Shown in pieces: positions 1 through 6,322 of a stretch of 62,847 nucleotides of DNA. This DNA is from a virus: positions 1 through 62,847 of the IMG/VR virus record IMGVR_UViG_3300050821_003799; one strand, 5' to 3'. The notes under the pieces were generated by a model. It was not told the DNA's origin and did no database searches. It saw nothing but the letters and a program-made list of their open reading frames with translations. Position 1 is the first letter of the stretch. Each line of letters begins with the position of its first letter. The position numbers and the translations under genes are program-made.

Positions 1-179
1 CTCCGACTGCTCCGACTGCTACCGCTGCTCCGACTGCTCCGGCTGCTCCGACTGCTCCGACTGCTCCCGCTGCTCCGACTGCTCCGGCTGCTCCGACTGC
101 TCCGACTGCTCCCGCTGCTCCGACTGCTCCGGCTGCTCCGACTGCTCCGACTGCTCCGACTGCTCCGACTGCTACCGCC
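1..179 (+). repeat. Cys-Ser triplet tandem repeat (left end)
   Basis: Nearly perfect repeat of the 9-base units tgctccgac, tgctccggc, tgctcccgc and tgctaccgc. In frame it reads Cys-Ser-Asp, Cys-Ser-Gly, Cys-Ser-Arg and Cys-Tyr-Arg, so cysteine falls at every third residue. A 45-base higher-order unit (Asp, Gly, Asp, Asp, Arg as the variable residue) occurs twice in a row. Codon choice is the same in every copy, which points to recent expansion by slippage or recombination. No stop codon occurs in any of the six frames. Confidence 0.97.
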
Positions 180-529
180 TGAAAGACGCCGCGCCAGTCG
201 AGGCCGCAAGCCCGCAGACTAAGCCGCTAGTCCCCTCCGTGCCCATCATCGAGAATCTGCACGCGAAGTTGTACGCTGCCGTGTCAGCGCCGCAAGCACT
301 CAATATGAGCGATTGGCATACCTGCGAAACTACGCACTGTCGCGCTGGCTGGGTTGTTACACTCGCAGGCGAACAGGGCAAAGCGTTGGAGAAGTTTTTT
401 GATCCGCTTCTTGCGGCAATGAAGATTTACGACGCCAGTTGCCCTGGCTTCAAGATCAACCCGTGCCGATTCTTCGATTCAAACCAAGAGGCACTGGCAG
501 ATATGAAGAGACTCGCGGAGGGTGCATGA
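2..529 (+). CDS. Cys-Ser triplet-repeat protein, C-terminal part
   Basis: The reading frame enters the window open, passes about 59 repeat residues and ends with a unique domain of about 115 residues. That domain contains W-H-T-C-E-T-T-H-C-R-A-G-W, a Cys/His pair that looks metal-binding or structural, followed by a helical region ending in R-L-A-E-G-A. The N-terminal half of the same gene starts at 62583. I recognise the architecture only as an uncharacterised phage and bacterial type and know no function. The CxxC spacing through the tract would allow metal binding, disulphides or a solenoid; this is inference. The stop overlaps the next start by ATGA, so it belongs to the early rightward operon. 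Confidence 0.9.
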   Translation, partial: SDCSDCYRCSDCSGCSDCSDCSRCSDCSGCSDCSDCSRCSDCSGCSDCSDCSDCSDCYRLKDAAPVEAASPQTKPLVPSVPIIENLHAKLYAAVSAPQALNMSDWHTCETTHCRAGWVVTLAGEQGKALEKFFDPLLAAMKIYDASCPGFKINPCRFFDSNQEALADMKRLAEGA

Positions 530-756
530 ACCTCTGCCCCATCTGCAAGCTGGTCCACGAGCCCACCAGCCCCTGTACGGTCTCGCTGCAATCCGCAATC
601 ACGATGTTGCTGAAGAACGTCGGGGAGCTGGGAACCTGCAAGGGCTGTCGCGAGCCGATCATCTGGGTAGTACATCGCAACGGCAAGCGAACGCCGTACA
701 CTCCAGCCGGCCTCAATCACTTCGTGGACTGCGTCCAGGCAAAGGACTTTCGATGA
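526..756 (+). CDS. small double-CxxC zinc-finger-like protein
   Basis: A 76-residue protein with C-P-I-C near the N-terminus, C-K-G-C near residue 44 and a late Cys near residue 69, which fits one or two zinc-binding sites. The middle reads I-I-W-V-V-H-R-N-G-K-R-T-P-Y, a pattern seen in small unannotated phage proteins. The start codon overlaps the stop of the repeat protein by ATGA, indicating translational coupling. The function is unknown. Confidence 0.75.
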   Translation: MNLCPICKLVHEPTSPCTVSLQSAITMLLKNVGELGTCKGCREPIIWVVHRNGKRTPYTPAGLNHFVDCVQAKDFR

Positions 757-806
757 AACCACGCGGACTATCCGAGAAGCAGATCCAAGAGGCGCAAGTC
801 GGATGA
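753..806 (+). pseudogene. 17-codon remnant resembling the VRR-NUC gene start
   Basis: This short frame begins M-K-P-R-G-L-S-E-K-Q-I-Q-E-A and then stops. The nuclease gene at 985 begins M-K-L-S-E-K-Q-I-Q-E-C. The shared L-S-E-K-Q-I-Q-E suggests a duplicated 5' end left when another small gene was inserted. It keeps ATGA overlaps on both sides, so it may still serve as a coupling peptide. Confidence 0.45.
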
Positions 807-988
807 TGGGCCTTGCGTATAGCCGCGTTAGGTGTGCACGTCGGGGCTGGCATCGCTGTCGGTACGTGGAAAATCCCCCGAGTGAGCTTCACGCTGCTGT
901 CTGTATTGAGTGTGCGGAAAGTGGGCCGATCTCATGGGCCTGTATTAATTTGTTCCGGGAATATGAGGCGGAGGTAAACGCCGCGTGA
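803..988 (+). CDS. small Cys-rich protein
   Basis: A 61-residue protein with C-A-R-R-G-W-H-R-C near residue 11 and V-C-I-E-C-A-E-S-G near residue 33, which suits one zinc site. The C-terminus is acidic and helical. It overlaps the flanking frames by ATGA and GTGA. It sits between the remnant and the full copy of the nuclease start, so it may be the insert that split the duplication. The function is unknown. Confidence 0.6.
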   Translation: MMGLAYSRVRCARRGWHRCRYVENPPSELHAAVCIECAESGPISWACINLFREYEAEVNAA

Positions 989-1419
989 AGTTATCCGAAA
1001 AGCAGATCCAGGAATGCTGCGATGATTTCCTCCGGTTGGATGGGTGGCGCGTCTTCAAGACGGATCTGCCGCACCTTCGCGGGCTCGGCGTGCAAGAGAA
1101 GGGCATGCCGGATCGATTATATATACGGTACGCGAATGACGGCATATGGGTAGTACCAGATCTACGTCGGCATGGATCTGCGGAGGCTCTGTGGATTGAA
1201 TGGAAGAGACGCGACAGCTTCAGTAAGAAACAAAATTGCTGGCTTCCGACTAAAGCATCGCAGGCGCAGCATGATTGGCACGCGGAGGAACGCGCTCGTG
1301 GCGCACTGGTATGGGTGGCCGGCGAAGATTTCGAGGCATCCCCGGAAACGTTCGCGGAGTTCTATGCCAAGTCCGGCCTCCAGCGGAAGAAGGTATCCAT
1401 GGGAGCCGTGAAGAAGTGA
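985..1419 (+). CDS. VRR-NUC domain nuclease
   Basis: A 144-residue single-domain protein of the VRR-NUC branch of the PD-(D/E)XK nucleases. G-M-P-D at residues 40-43 supplies the metal-binding Asp, W-I-E-W-K at 70-74 supplies the Glu and Lys of the core, and a Q-x-x-W-H segment with G-A-L-V-W-V-A-G at about 94-113 matches the family's last strand and helix. Stand-alone VRR-NUC proteins are common in phages and are thought to cut branched or flapped DNA in recombination or replication. The start is GTG, overlapping the previous stop as GTGA. Confidence 0.88.
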   Translation: MKLSEKQIQECCDDFLRLDGWRVFKTDLPHLRGLGVQEKGMPDRLYIRYANDGIWVVPDLRRHGSAEALWIEWKRRDSFSKKQNCWLPTKASQAQHDWHAEERARGALVWVAGEDFEASPETFAEFYAKSGLQRKKVSMGAVKK

Positions 1420-1589
1420 GCACTCCTGCTGCTGTGGCCCAGCGTGCCTTGGATGACGCCCAGACCGCCGCGCTGGTCGGCTCTGAGCTCGAGATGCTGC
1501 GGATTCTGCTATCGGCTTTGAGTCACATTGCCTCGGGCGGCGTTCGCGATGCTGCTCGGTGGGCTGGATTGCGGAAGGACCCGGCTTGA
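1416..1589 (+). CDS. small helical protein of unknown function
   Basis: A 57-residue Ala/Leu-rich protein predicted to be helical throughout. It starts with GTG overlapping the nuclease stop (GTGA) and ends overlapping the methyltransferase start (TTGA). The unbroken chain of overlaps supports it as a real gene. No family is recognised. Confidence 0.6.
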   Translation: MSTPAAVAQRALDDAQTAALVGSELEMLRILLSALSHIASGGVRDAARWAGLRKDPA

Positions 1590-2287
1590 TACCGTATTAC
1601 GAGCACGCTGGAATAAAGCTCTACCACGGAGACTGCCGGGAGATCCTGCCGGAGATCGAGGCCGAGGCGATCATCACTGACCCCGTATGGCCAAATTGCG
1701 AACATATCTTCCCTGGGATTGACGCGGGATCTCTTCTGGGACAGGCCTTGTCGGTAGCACGAGTACGGCGTGCGGCGATTCAACTTGGCTGTAATTCAGA
1801 TCCGCGGTTCCTGGCTTGCGTTCCTAGGCATTTCCCGTTTCTGAGGACGTGCTACCTGGAATATGCCGTCATAGGATACCTAGGCCGTATCATGCGAGAT
1901 GCCGAAGTAGCTTTTGTGTTCGGGGACGCGCCGGATTCAAAACCGGGAGCTCGAGTAATGCCGGGTCGCACTATCGCCACGCGCTGTAACGGAGACAAGA
2001 AGTGGAGCAACAAGGCGCGGACTCCTGAAATTGTTGCGGCGTCGGTCGCGACCATGAAGCATCCCACCCAACGGCTTATCCAGCACGTTCGCTGGTTATG
2101 CAAGTGGTTCGGAGGCGCATCGGTAATCGACCCGTTCATGGGCAGTGGAACGGCCGCGCTGGCGTGCTCGGGACTGGGTATCACATTCACCGGCATCGAG
2201 CTCGAGGAGCGGTACTGCGAGATCGCGGCCAAGCGGCTCAGCCAAGAGGTATTCGCTTTCAACGAAGCCGCAGAAGTAGTAGAATGA
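1586..2287 (+). CDS. orphan DNA methyltransferase with DPVW motif
   Basis: A 233-residue protein with the two signatures of amino-methylating DNA methyltransferases. D-P-V-W at residues 32-35 is in the catalytic (motif IV) place normally occupied by DPPY or DPPW, and D-P-F-M-G-S-G-T at 182-189 is the S-adenosylmethionine-binding motif I. Motif IV preceding motif I gives the beta or D21-like order. I place the start at TTG 1586, which overlaps the previous stop as TTGA and gives an N-terminus of I-P-Y-Y-E-H-A-G; the ATG at 1559 would overlap by 31 bases. No restriction enzyme is adjacent, so protection of phage DNA or regulation is likely. Confidence 0.85.
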   Translation: MIPYYEHAGIKLYHGDCREILPEIEAEAIITDPVWPNCEHIFPGIDAGSLLGQALSVARVRRAAIQLGCNSDPRFLACVPRHFPFLRTCYLEYAVIGYLGRIMRDAEVAFVFGDAPDSKPGARVMPGRTIATRCNGDKKWSNKARTPEIVAASVATMKHPTQRLIQHVRWLCKWFGGASVIDPFMGSGTAALACSGLGITFTGIELEERYCEIAAKRLSQEVFAFNEAAEVVE

Positions 2288-2352
2288 GAATGTCCGATGG
2301 TCACAGCCTTGACCGGCTGATCGGGCGCAAAAGTCTGGGGGGCGGGCCTTAG
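2284..2352 (+). CDS. possible 22-residue peptide
   Basis: A short frame starting with an ATGA overlap at the methyltransferase stop. Its coding nature rests only on the overlap. The following 30 bases hold the AAGGAG ribosome binding site of the next gene. Confidence 0.25.
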   Translation: MRMSDGHSLDRLIGRKSLGGGP

Positions 2353-2382
2353 CCGCCTCTCCAAATCTAAGGAGACTTGAAA

Positions 2383-2667
2383 GTGCAGACAGATAACCAG
2401 CCAGTTCGTCCGCCAGTTAACGGGGACGCCAAGAAAAACCAGCCGCCGAAACCTAAGACACCTGGTCCGAACAACCCCTTCCGCGAAGCACTGCTGAGTT
2501 TCAACGGCAAGCGCGTAATCGTCCTTACCGCCGAAGGCGCGGAGGTGCGCGGAAACTTTCACTGTTTCGATCTGAGCGGCTCACGGTGCCTTGCGATCGA
2601 CGTCGATGATCAGGGGCCGACAATCCTTTCACATTATCGCAGCATCCATCTGGAGACAGCGAAGTGA
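2383..2667 (+). CDS. Sm-like (Hfq/LSm fold) candidate protein
   Basis: A protein of about 94 residues with a proline/lysine-rich N-terminal tail and a C-terminal segment of about 60 residues. That segment reads L-L-S-F-N-G-K-R-V-I-V-L-T, then a short turn, G-N-F-H-C-F-D, L-A-I-D-V and finally a strand before I-H-L-E. This is the five-strand spacing of Sm-like proteins, in which the first strand follows a helix and phi-x-G-K. The GTG at 2383 lies 8 nt after AAGGAG (2369-2374), while the TTG at 2377 is too close, so GTG is preferred. If the fold is right it would bind RNA; this is inference from pattern only. Confidence 0.55.
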   Translation: MQTDNQPVRPPVNGDAKKNQPPKPKTPGPNNPFREALLSFNGKRVIVLTAEGAEVRGNFHCFDLSGSRCLAIDVDDQGPTILSHYRSIHLETAK

Positions 2668-3215
2668 CGCGCGGCGCGCGAGAGTGCCTTCGCGCCTTGA
2701 AGTTCTTCTGTTTCGGCAAGGATCATTGCTGGCCGAGCCAGAAACGGGTGGCCGATAAGATCGGGAAAAGTCTCGGTCAAACGCGCCGATACTTCGCGGA
2801 ATTGAAGGCTGAAAATGAGATTACCGTCAAGCGCGTCCCTAACTCCAGCGCAGTCTACACGTTAAAATCGGAAATGAGAGTTCCGGCGAGAGTTCCAGTG
2901 AGAGTTCCATCATTATATTCTTCTGAATCTTCATTCCCCCCTACCCCCCAAGCGCAAGGCGCGACGAACCCGGAAACCCTCTGGCCAACCGTGACTACGG
3001 ACTACTTCACCGGCCAGCGGAAGCCACAGGAAGCGCCGAGGCCCACGGTGGCAGCTGAGGACCGTGACCTGTACCGGCGGGCGCGCCAAGCGTTCCCGTT
3101 CGCCGGCCACGCTAATTTGTTGGAAGCTGTCGCAGAGATGAAACTGGAGGCAATGCGCAAGCCGCCGCAGAGCGAAACATACGACGTGCGGCAGGCAGTG
3201 GAGGGAATCGGATGA
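2664..3215 (+). CDS. helix-turn-helix replication-initiator-like protein
   Basis: A 183-residue protein. Residues about 1-65 form a winged-helix type domain: W-P-S-Q-K-R-V-A-D-K-I-G then R-R-Y-F-A-E-L, as in the HTH_36 class often found at the N-terminus of phage replication proteins. A low-complexity linker follows, with three copies of R-V-P from a short DNA repeat (about 2875-2910), and a helical C-terminus. It is the only replication-type gene visible. A role as origin-binding protein or early regulator is inferred from the fold and position. The start is GTG with GTGA overlap. Confidence 0.6.
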   Translation: MTRGARECLRALKFFCFGKDHCWPSQKRVADKIGKSLGQTRRYFAELKAENEITVKRVPNSSAVYTLKSEMRVPARVPVRVPSLYSSESSFPPTPQAQGATNPETLWPTVTTDYFTGQRKPQEAPRPTVAAEDRDLYRRARQAFPFAGHANLLEAVAEMKLEAMRKPPQSETYDVRQAVEGIG

Positions 3216-3616
3216 GCAGAGCGGGTTATTCGGACGATCTAGACCAGTGGGATTTGATCCGATGGCGCGGCCAAGTCGCAAGCGCGATCCGGGGTAAGCG
3301 CGGGCAGGCGTTTTTACGCGATCTTGTTGCGGCGCTGGACGCCTTACCCAGCAAGCGGCTGATAGCGCATGAACTCAAGGCGGAGGACGGCGAGGTATGT
3401 GCCTTGGGAGCGCTGGGGCTTGTCCGCAACATCGACATGGAAAGGCTCGACCCGGACGAACCTGACGACGTGGCGGCGGCATTCGGCATCGCCCAGCAGC
3501 TCGCTCGCGAAGTGGTTTACATGAACGATGAATACGGCCCCGAGACTCCGGAGCAGAAATTCACCCGCATGCGCGACTGGGTTGCTTCGCTGATCAAACC
3601 GGAGGTTACCAGATGA
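3212..3616 (+). CDS. conserved phage protein, S-R-A-G-Y-S family
   Basis: A 134-residue protein whose opening (S-R-A-G-Y-S-D-D then I-R-W-R-G-Q-V-A-S-A-I-R-G-K-R-G) and centre (G-E-V-C-A-L-G-A-L-G) match a conserved family of hypothetical proteins common in tailed phages. The sequence is nearly all helical and charged. The function is unknown. It overlaps both neighbours by ATGA, in the early operon. Confidence 0.8.
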   Translation: MSRAGYSDDLDQWDLIRWRGQVASAIRGKRGQAFLRDLVAALDALPSKRLIAHELKAEDGEVCALGALGLVRNIDMERLDPDEPDDVAAAFGIAQQLAREVVYMNDEYGPETPEQKFTRMRDWVASLIKPEVTR

Positions 3617-3831
3617 GGCGACCAGGGTTAATGCGGCCGGAAATGGAGACACTCTACGCAGAGGTGCGCGAGTACATCGAGGCGCTCGAAGAGGTGGCGC
3701 GACTCGCGCGGCAGTGCGCGGACTTTCGCGGAGCCCAGTGCTACGACGACTCGGAAGTTGTTGTTGCCCTACGAGAAGCCGTTCACGCGCTCCCGCCGCT
3801 GCCTGAGCGGGCCGGAAAGGGCAAGGTATGA
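3613..3831 (+). CDS. small helical protein
   Basis: A 72-residue Glu/Ala-rich protein that looks like a helical hairpin: residues 10-40 have a heptad-like pattern and two Cys occur near 34 and 43. It has ATGA overlaps on both sides. No family is recognised. Confidence 0.65.
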   Translation: MRRPGLMRPEMETLYAEVREYIEALEEVARLARQCADFRGAQCYDDSEVVVALREAVHALPPLPERAGKGKV

Positions 3832-4280
3832 GTACAGATAGGTTGGCGAGCAAGCCTGATGACATTTGCAAGTGTGGAGACTTTCGCCGCGAGCACGATT
3901 CAGTGACCGGCAAGTGTGCCCCGTGTCACGCGTTTGGAAGCGGTGTCCCTGGATTCAAGTGCACTGAGTTCAGATTGGCGAGTCGTGGTTCTGTTTTCGT
4001 CGGGCGGATTCACTCGCTGCAAGACCTGCAAGCGCGACGTGGACCGCGAGGAGAGCGAAGAATGGTAGACAAATCCGAGAGCGGGGAGAGCGTCTCAAGA
4101 CGCATCTTTGTGCCCGTGAAGGAAACGGCCTGCGACGGTGCGATCAACTCGATTACCGACTGGTTCGTCTTGGAGTGCGGGCATATGGTTTCACGTCACA
4201 GGTCGGTGAATCCAACGCCGAAGAAGATGTACTGCGGTAAGTGTACGAGAATCGCAAAGGATTCCCATGAGCACAAATAA
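3828..4280 (+). CDS. zinc-knuckle protein, possibly two genes read as one
   Basis: The first third has C-K-C-G-D-F, H, C-A-P-C and C-T-E-F, the CxCG...H...CxxC...CxxF pattern also seen in the protein at 60665. The last third, from an internal ATG at 4062 preceded by GGAGAGCGAAG, has L-E-C-G-H and Y-C-G-K-C. The linker (residues about 50-78) looks non-coding in this frame. The +1 frame over 3985-4068 instead encodes T-R-C-K-T-C-K-R-D and stops exactly at the internal ATG. The locus may therefore be two or three overlapping zinc proteins joined by a frameshift. Confidence 0.55.
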   Translation: MSTDRLASKPDDICKCGDFRREHDSVTGKCAPCHAFGSGVPGFKCTEFRLASRGSVFVGRIHSLQDLQARRGPRGERRMVDKSESGESVSRRIFVPVKETACDGAINSITDWFVLECGHMVSRHRSVNPTPKKMYCGKCTRIAKDSHEHK

Positions 4281-4524
4281 GCAGCCGGAGAGCGTCGAGT
4301 TGATCTGGAAGGGAATACTCGGGGAGCGGGTGGCCCAAGACAACCAGTGGGGCGGCAAGGAGCATGACGACTCCCACGAGCGGTTTGAATGGTTGAACTA
4401 CATTGCAAAACAGACCCGGATGGGTCTTAGCGTTGCCCACAATCCGGAGCAATTCGAGGCTCGCATGATCAAGATAGCGGCGCTAGCGGTCGCAGCGATA
4501 GAATCCTCACGGAGGCAGCGATGA
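4267..4524 (+). CDS. conserved phage protein, helical (QDxxWGG type)
   Basis: An 85-residue protein with E-R-V-A-Q-D-N-Q-W-G-G-K-E-H-D-D, a signature of a widespread phage family in which a helix, the Q-D-x-x-W-G-G loop and His/Asp residues are followed by a C-terminal helix rich in Ala (I-A-A-L-A-V-A-A-I-E). The function is unproven; the His/Asp cluster could bind a metal. It overlaps the previous gene by 14 bases. Confidence 0.75.
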   Translation: MSTNKQPESVELIWKGILGERVAQDNQWGGKEHDDSHERFEWLNYIAKQTRMGLSVAHNPEQFEARMIKIAALAVAAIESSRRQR

Positions 4525-4557
4525 AGCAGCAGCAGAAGGGCCAGAGGAGGCAAGTAG

Positions 4558-4713
4558 ATGAGCTACGAGTGCGATATTTGCGGCGTAAATTTCGAGCAGT
4601 TTGACGATGAGACTCTGTGCCCACTCTGCACGACATGTGAAATCGCCCGAATTATTGTCGGCGCTCCTGCCACGCCTCGATATCACAAGAAAGGAACACT
4701 GAGAACCCAATGA
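4558..4713 (+). CDS. 51-residue zinc-finger-like protein
   Basis: The start ATG is 7 nt after a strong AGAGGAGG site (4543-4550). The product has C-D-I-C at residues 5-8 and C-P-L-C-T-T-C at about 21-27, then a basic tail, consistent with one zinc ribbon. Its stop overlaps the next start (ATGA). Confidence 0.75.
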   Translation: MSYECDICGVNFEQFDDETLCPLCTTCEIARIIVGAPATPRYHKKGTLRTQ

Positions 4714-5015
4714 GTATCTACGAATGCGACCCGATTAGCCGAGCGTTACCGGACCAAATGGACTGCTGGATCTGTGGGAAGCCCAAAGGCCAGCCGCCTG
4801 AGCGATGTCCGGGGCATTATGATCTACCCACCGAACTCGCCACACTGCGCGAGAAGGCAACCGATTTAGCCACCCTTCTGACCATCGAGGAAAAAGCGGC
4901 GAAGTGGGACGCATCACAAGAGCAATACTACGAGATAGATCATCGCGTCCCCGGAGGATATTCGTTGAAGAAAGCCGAGAGAGCCGAGGCTTTAAAAACC
5001 GCGCGCCCGCTATGA
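4710..5015 (+). CDS. small CxxC protein with helical C-terminus
   Basis: A 101-residue protein. C-W-I-C-G-K and C-P-G-H near residues 19-36 look like a zinc site. Residues 40-70 form a Leu/Thr-rich helix and the end is basic. It has ATGA overlaps on both sides. The function is unknown. Confidence 0.7.
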   Translation: MSIYECDPISRALPDQMDCWICGKPKGQPPERCPGHYDLPTELATLREKATDLATLLTIEEKAAKWDASQEQYYEIDHRVPGGYSLKKAERAEALKTARPL

Positions 5016-5293
5016 GCGACATCAATCAAACCGCCGAGACTGAGAGATTATACGCGCAGGAATGGCGCACCCGTTGCCTCGCAGCGGAAGCGGAGCTGCG
5101 AGGGCTTAAGGCGCGAGCAGTGAGGCCATTCATCAGCAACAAAAAACTTGAGGCACTCGCCCGCACAATGAGGGGTGCGCTGCGGAGGGCAAATTCAGCT
5201 GGATCGCGTGCTTTTGGTTCAGACGATGAGTTAATAGCTATTATTCGCGAAGCCCTCGCAGCAGCCGACGCGCTCTTGGAGGAGAAGCCTTGA
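5012..5293 (+). CDS. small coiled-coil protein
   Basis: A 93-residue protein in which E-R-L-Y-A-Q-E-W-R-T-R-C-L-A-A-E-A-E-L-R looks like a coiled coil (residues 10-35), followed by a second helical part. The start is taken at the ATGA overlap. No family is recognised. Confidence 0.65.
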   Translation: MSDINQTAETERLYAQEWRTRCLAAEAELRGLKARAVRPFISNKKLEALARTMRGALRRANSAGSRAFGSDDELIAIIREALAAADALLEEKP

Positions 5294-5496
5294 GCAAAAC
5301 AAGGTTAGAGGTTGCCGAACTCAGCAGCGTGGCATGGGACGAGGAGAAAGGGAAAGCTCCACGCTGCATCGATAATCAACCTCACAATTTCAGAGAGCAG
5401 CAACGGGGAAGCCTATTCGGTTTGAACGGATACACTACTATTTTCTATTGTACAAAGTGTTTATTCAGGGTGAAACTGTGGGACTGGAAAGACTAA
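5290..5496 (+). CDS. small protein with C-terminal CxxC
   Basis: A 68-residue protein starting at TTG in a TTGA overlap. It has a Cys at residue 26 and F-Y-C-T-K-C-L-F near residue 52, with H and aromatic residues between, as in treble-clef or zinc-ribbon miniproteins. It ends in a TAATG overlap with the next gene. Confidence 0.6.
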   Translation: MSKTRLEVAELSSVAWDEEKGKAPRCIDNQPHNFREQQRGSLFGLNGYTTIFYCTKCLFRVKLWDWKD

Positions 5497-5726
5497 TGAC
5501 CGAACAAGAAGAGGCCGAGCAGCAACGCCGGGAAGCGGCGGCATGGAAGCGAATACCTGATATACGTAAAGCCATCAACAGTTGCTTCGGTGGGATGGGT
5601 CCGGGCTCAACGATCTGGGGCAATACGCAATGGGACAAAGGTTTCGCGGCTGGCGTTCTAGCGGCATTAACAGCATTCGATACCGCTTGCGAGAACGCGA
5701 TGAGCGCAGAGCGGAGTACGGAATGA
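5496..5726 (+). CDS. small hypothetical protein
   Basis: A 76-residue protein starting in a TAATG overlap. The first 30 residues form a charged helix, and the rest is a Gly/Ala-rich segment (G-F-A-A-G-V-L-A-A-L) with two Cys. No family is recognised. Confidence 0.6.
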   Translation: MTEQEEAEQQRREAAAWKRIPDIRKAINSCFGGMGPGSTIWGNTQWDKGFAAGVLAALTAFDTACENAMSAERSTE

Positions 5727-5944
5727 TCGACTACGACCGCGAACGTGACCGCCTCCAAGTGCGGGACGTCATGGAGAACGAGGCGCAGCGGCTCAAGCAG
5801 GCCATCAGATATGGGGTCAGACGTAAATCGCGCTATGGCCGGCCCGGTGGCAATCAGAAGCCATGGAACGCCGAAGGGCCGATGACGTGTTATCTTTGTG
5901 ACTCAGTGCGGAAAACGCTTGCCCTCGCGCAGAAGGCGGGCTAG
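5723..5944 (+). CDS. small basic protein with CxxC
   Basis: A 73-residue Arg-rich protein. The first half is a charged helix (Y-D-R-E-R-D-R-L-Q-V), then comes a basic loop with N-Q-K-P-W-N and C-Y-L-C near residue 56. It is the last member of the overlapping early chain. A TAGAAT hexamer near 5947 may be the -10 of a promoter for what follows. Confidence 0.6.
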   Translation: MIDYDRERDRLQVRDVMENEAQRLKQAIRYGVRRKSRYGRPGGNQKPWNAEGPMTCYLCDSVRKTLALAQKAG

Positions 5945-5994
5945 AGTAGAATCTGATGCACATCAGTTTTTCATTTCACTTCGAAGGGAATTCC

Positions 5995-6183
5995 ATGGAA
6001 GATTTTACAGCTTTGAATGCCATCGTCACCAAGTTGACGACCGACACGGCCGCGCTTATCGCGACCAAGACTGCGAATAACCAAGCGGCTATCGATGCCG
6101 CCACCGCCGCGCTCACAACACTGGACGGAACCGTGACGGCAGCGACTCCGGCTCCGGCCACTCCTCCGGCAACCGGCGTCTAA
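5995..6183 (+). CDS. small Ala/Thr-rich helical protein
   Basis: A 62-residue protein read from the ATG at 5995, which follows GAAGGGA. An in-frame ATG at 5956 would add 13 residues but lacks a ribosome binding site. The body is Asn/Ala/Thr-rich and likely a long helix or coiled coil (T-K-L-T-T-D-T-A-A-L), followed by a P-A-P-A-T-P-P tail. Proteins like this sit near holins and tail genes in many phages. The function is unknown. Confidence 0.55.
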   Translation: MEDFTALNAIVTKLTTDTAALIATKTANNQAAIDAATAALTTLDGTVTAATPAPATPPATGV

Positions 6184-6188
6184 CAGGT

Positions 6189-6315
6189 TTAGTGCTGGCG
6201 TAGGCGGTAACTCGCGTTCAGTCCGGGTACCCCGTGCGATTATCCCCGGCTAAGGTTTACCTGAGCAGGATGTCGCCAGACGCAAGCGGCGCTCCCACGG
6301 GCACGCCAGCACTAA
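6189..6315 (+). ncRNA. candidate structured leader closed by a 13-bp inverted repeat
   Basis: TTAGTGCTGGCGT at 6189-6201 is the exact reverse complement of ACGCCAGCACTAA at 6303-6315. The 101 bases between can form shorter helices (CCGGG with CCCGG, AGGT with ACCT, CGCC with GGCG). The element ends 7 nt before the ATG of the malectin-like gene, which has no ribosome binding site, so control of that gene by RNA structure is possible. A miniature inverted-repeat element is the alternative, but I see no target duplication. Confidence 0.5.
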
Positions 6316-6322
6316 TTCACCC

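Noticed and set aside
1-179. CRISPR array
   Set aside because: The units are 9 bases, uninterrupted and translated in frame, with no spacers.
172-381. Open minus-strand frame over the repeat gene end
   Set aside because: It is the antisense of a well-supported plus-strand domain and has no ribosome binding site.
4521-4604. 27-codon frame with ATGA start before the zinc gene at 4558
   Set aside because: It overlaps the better-supported gene in another frame, which has its own strong ribosome binding site, and is too short to judge.
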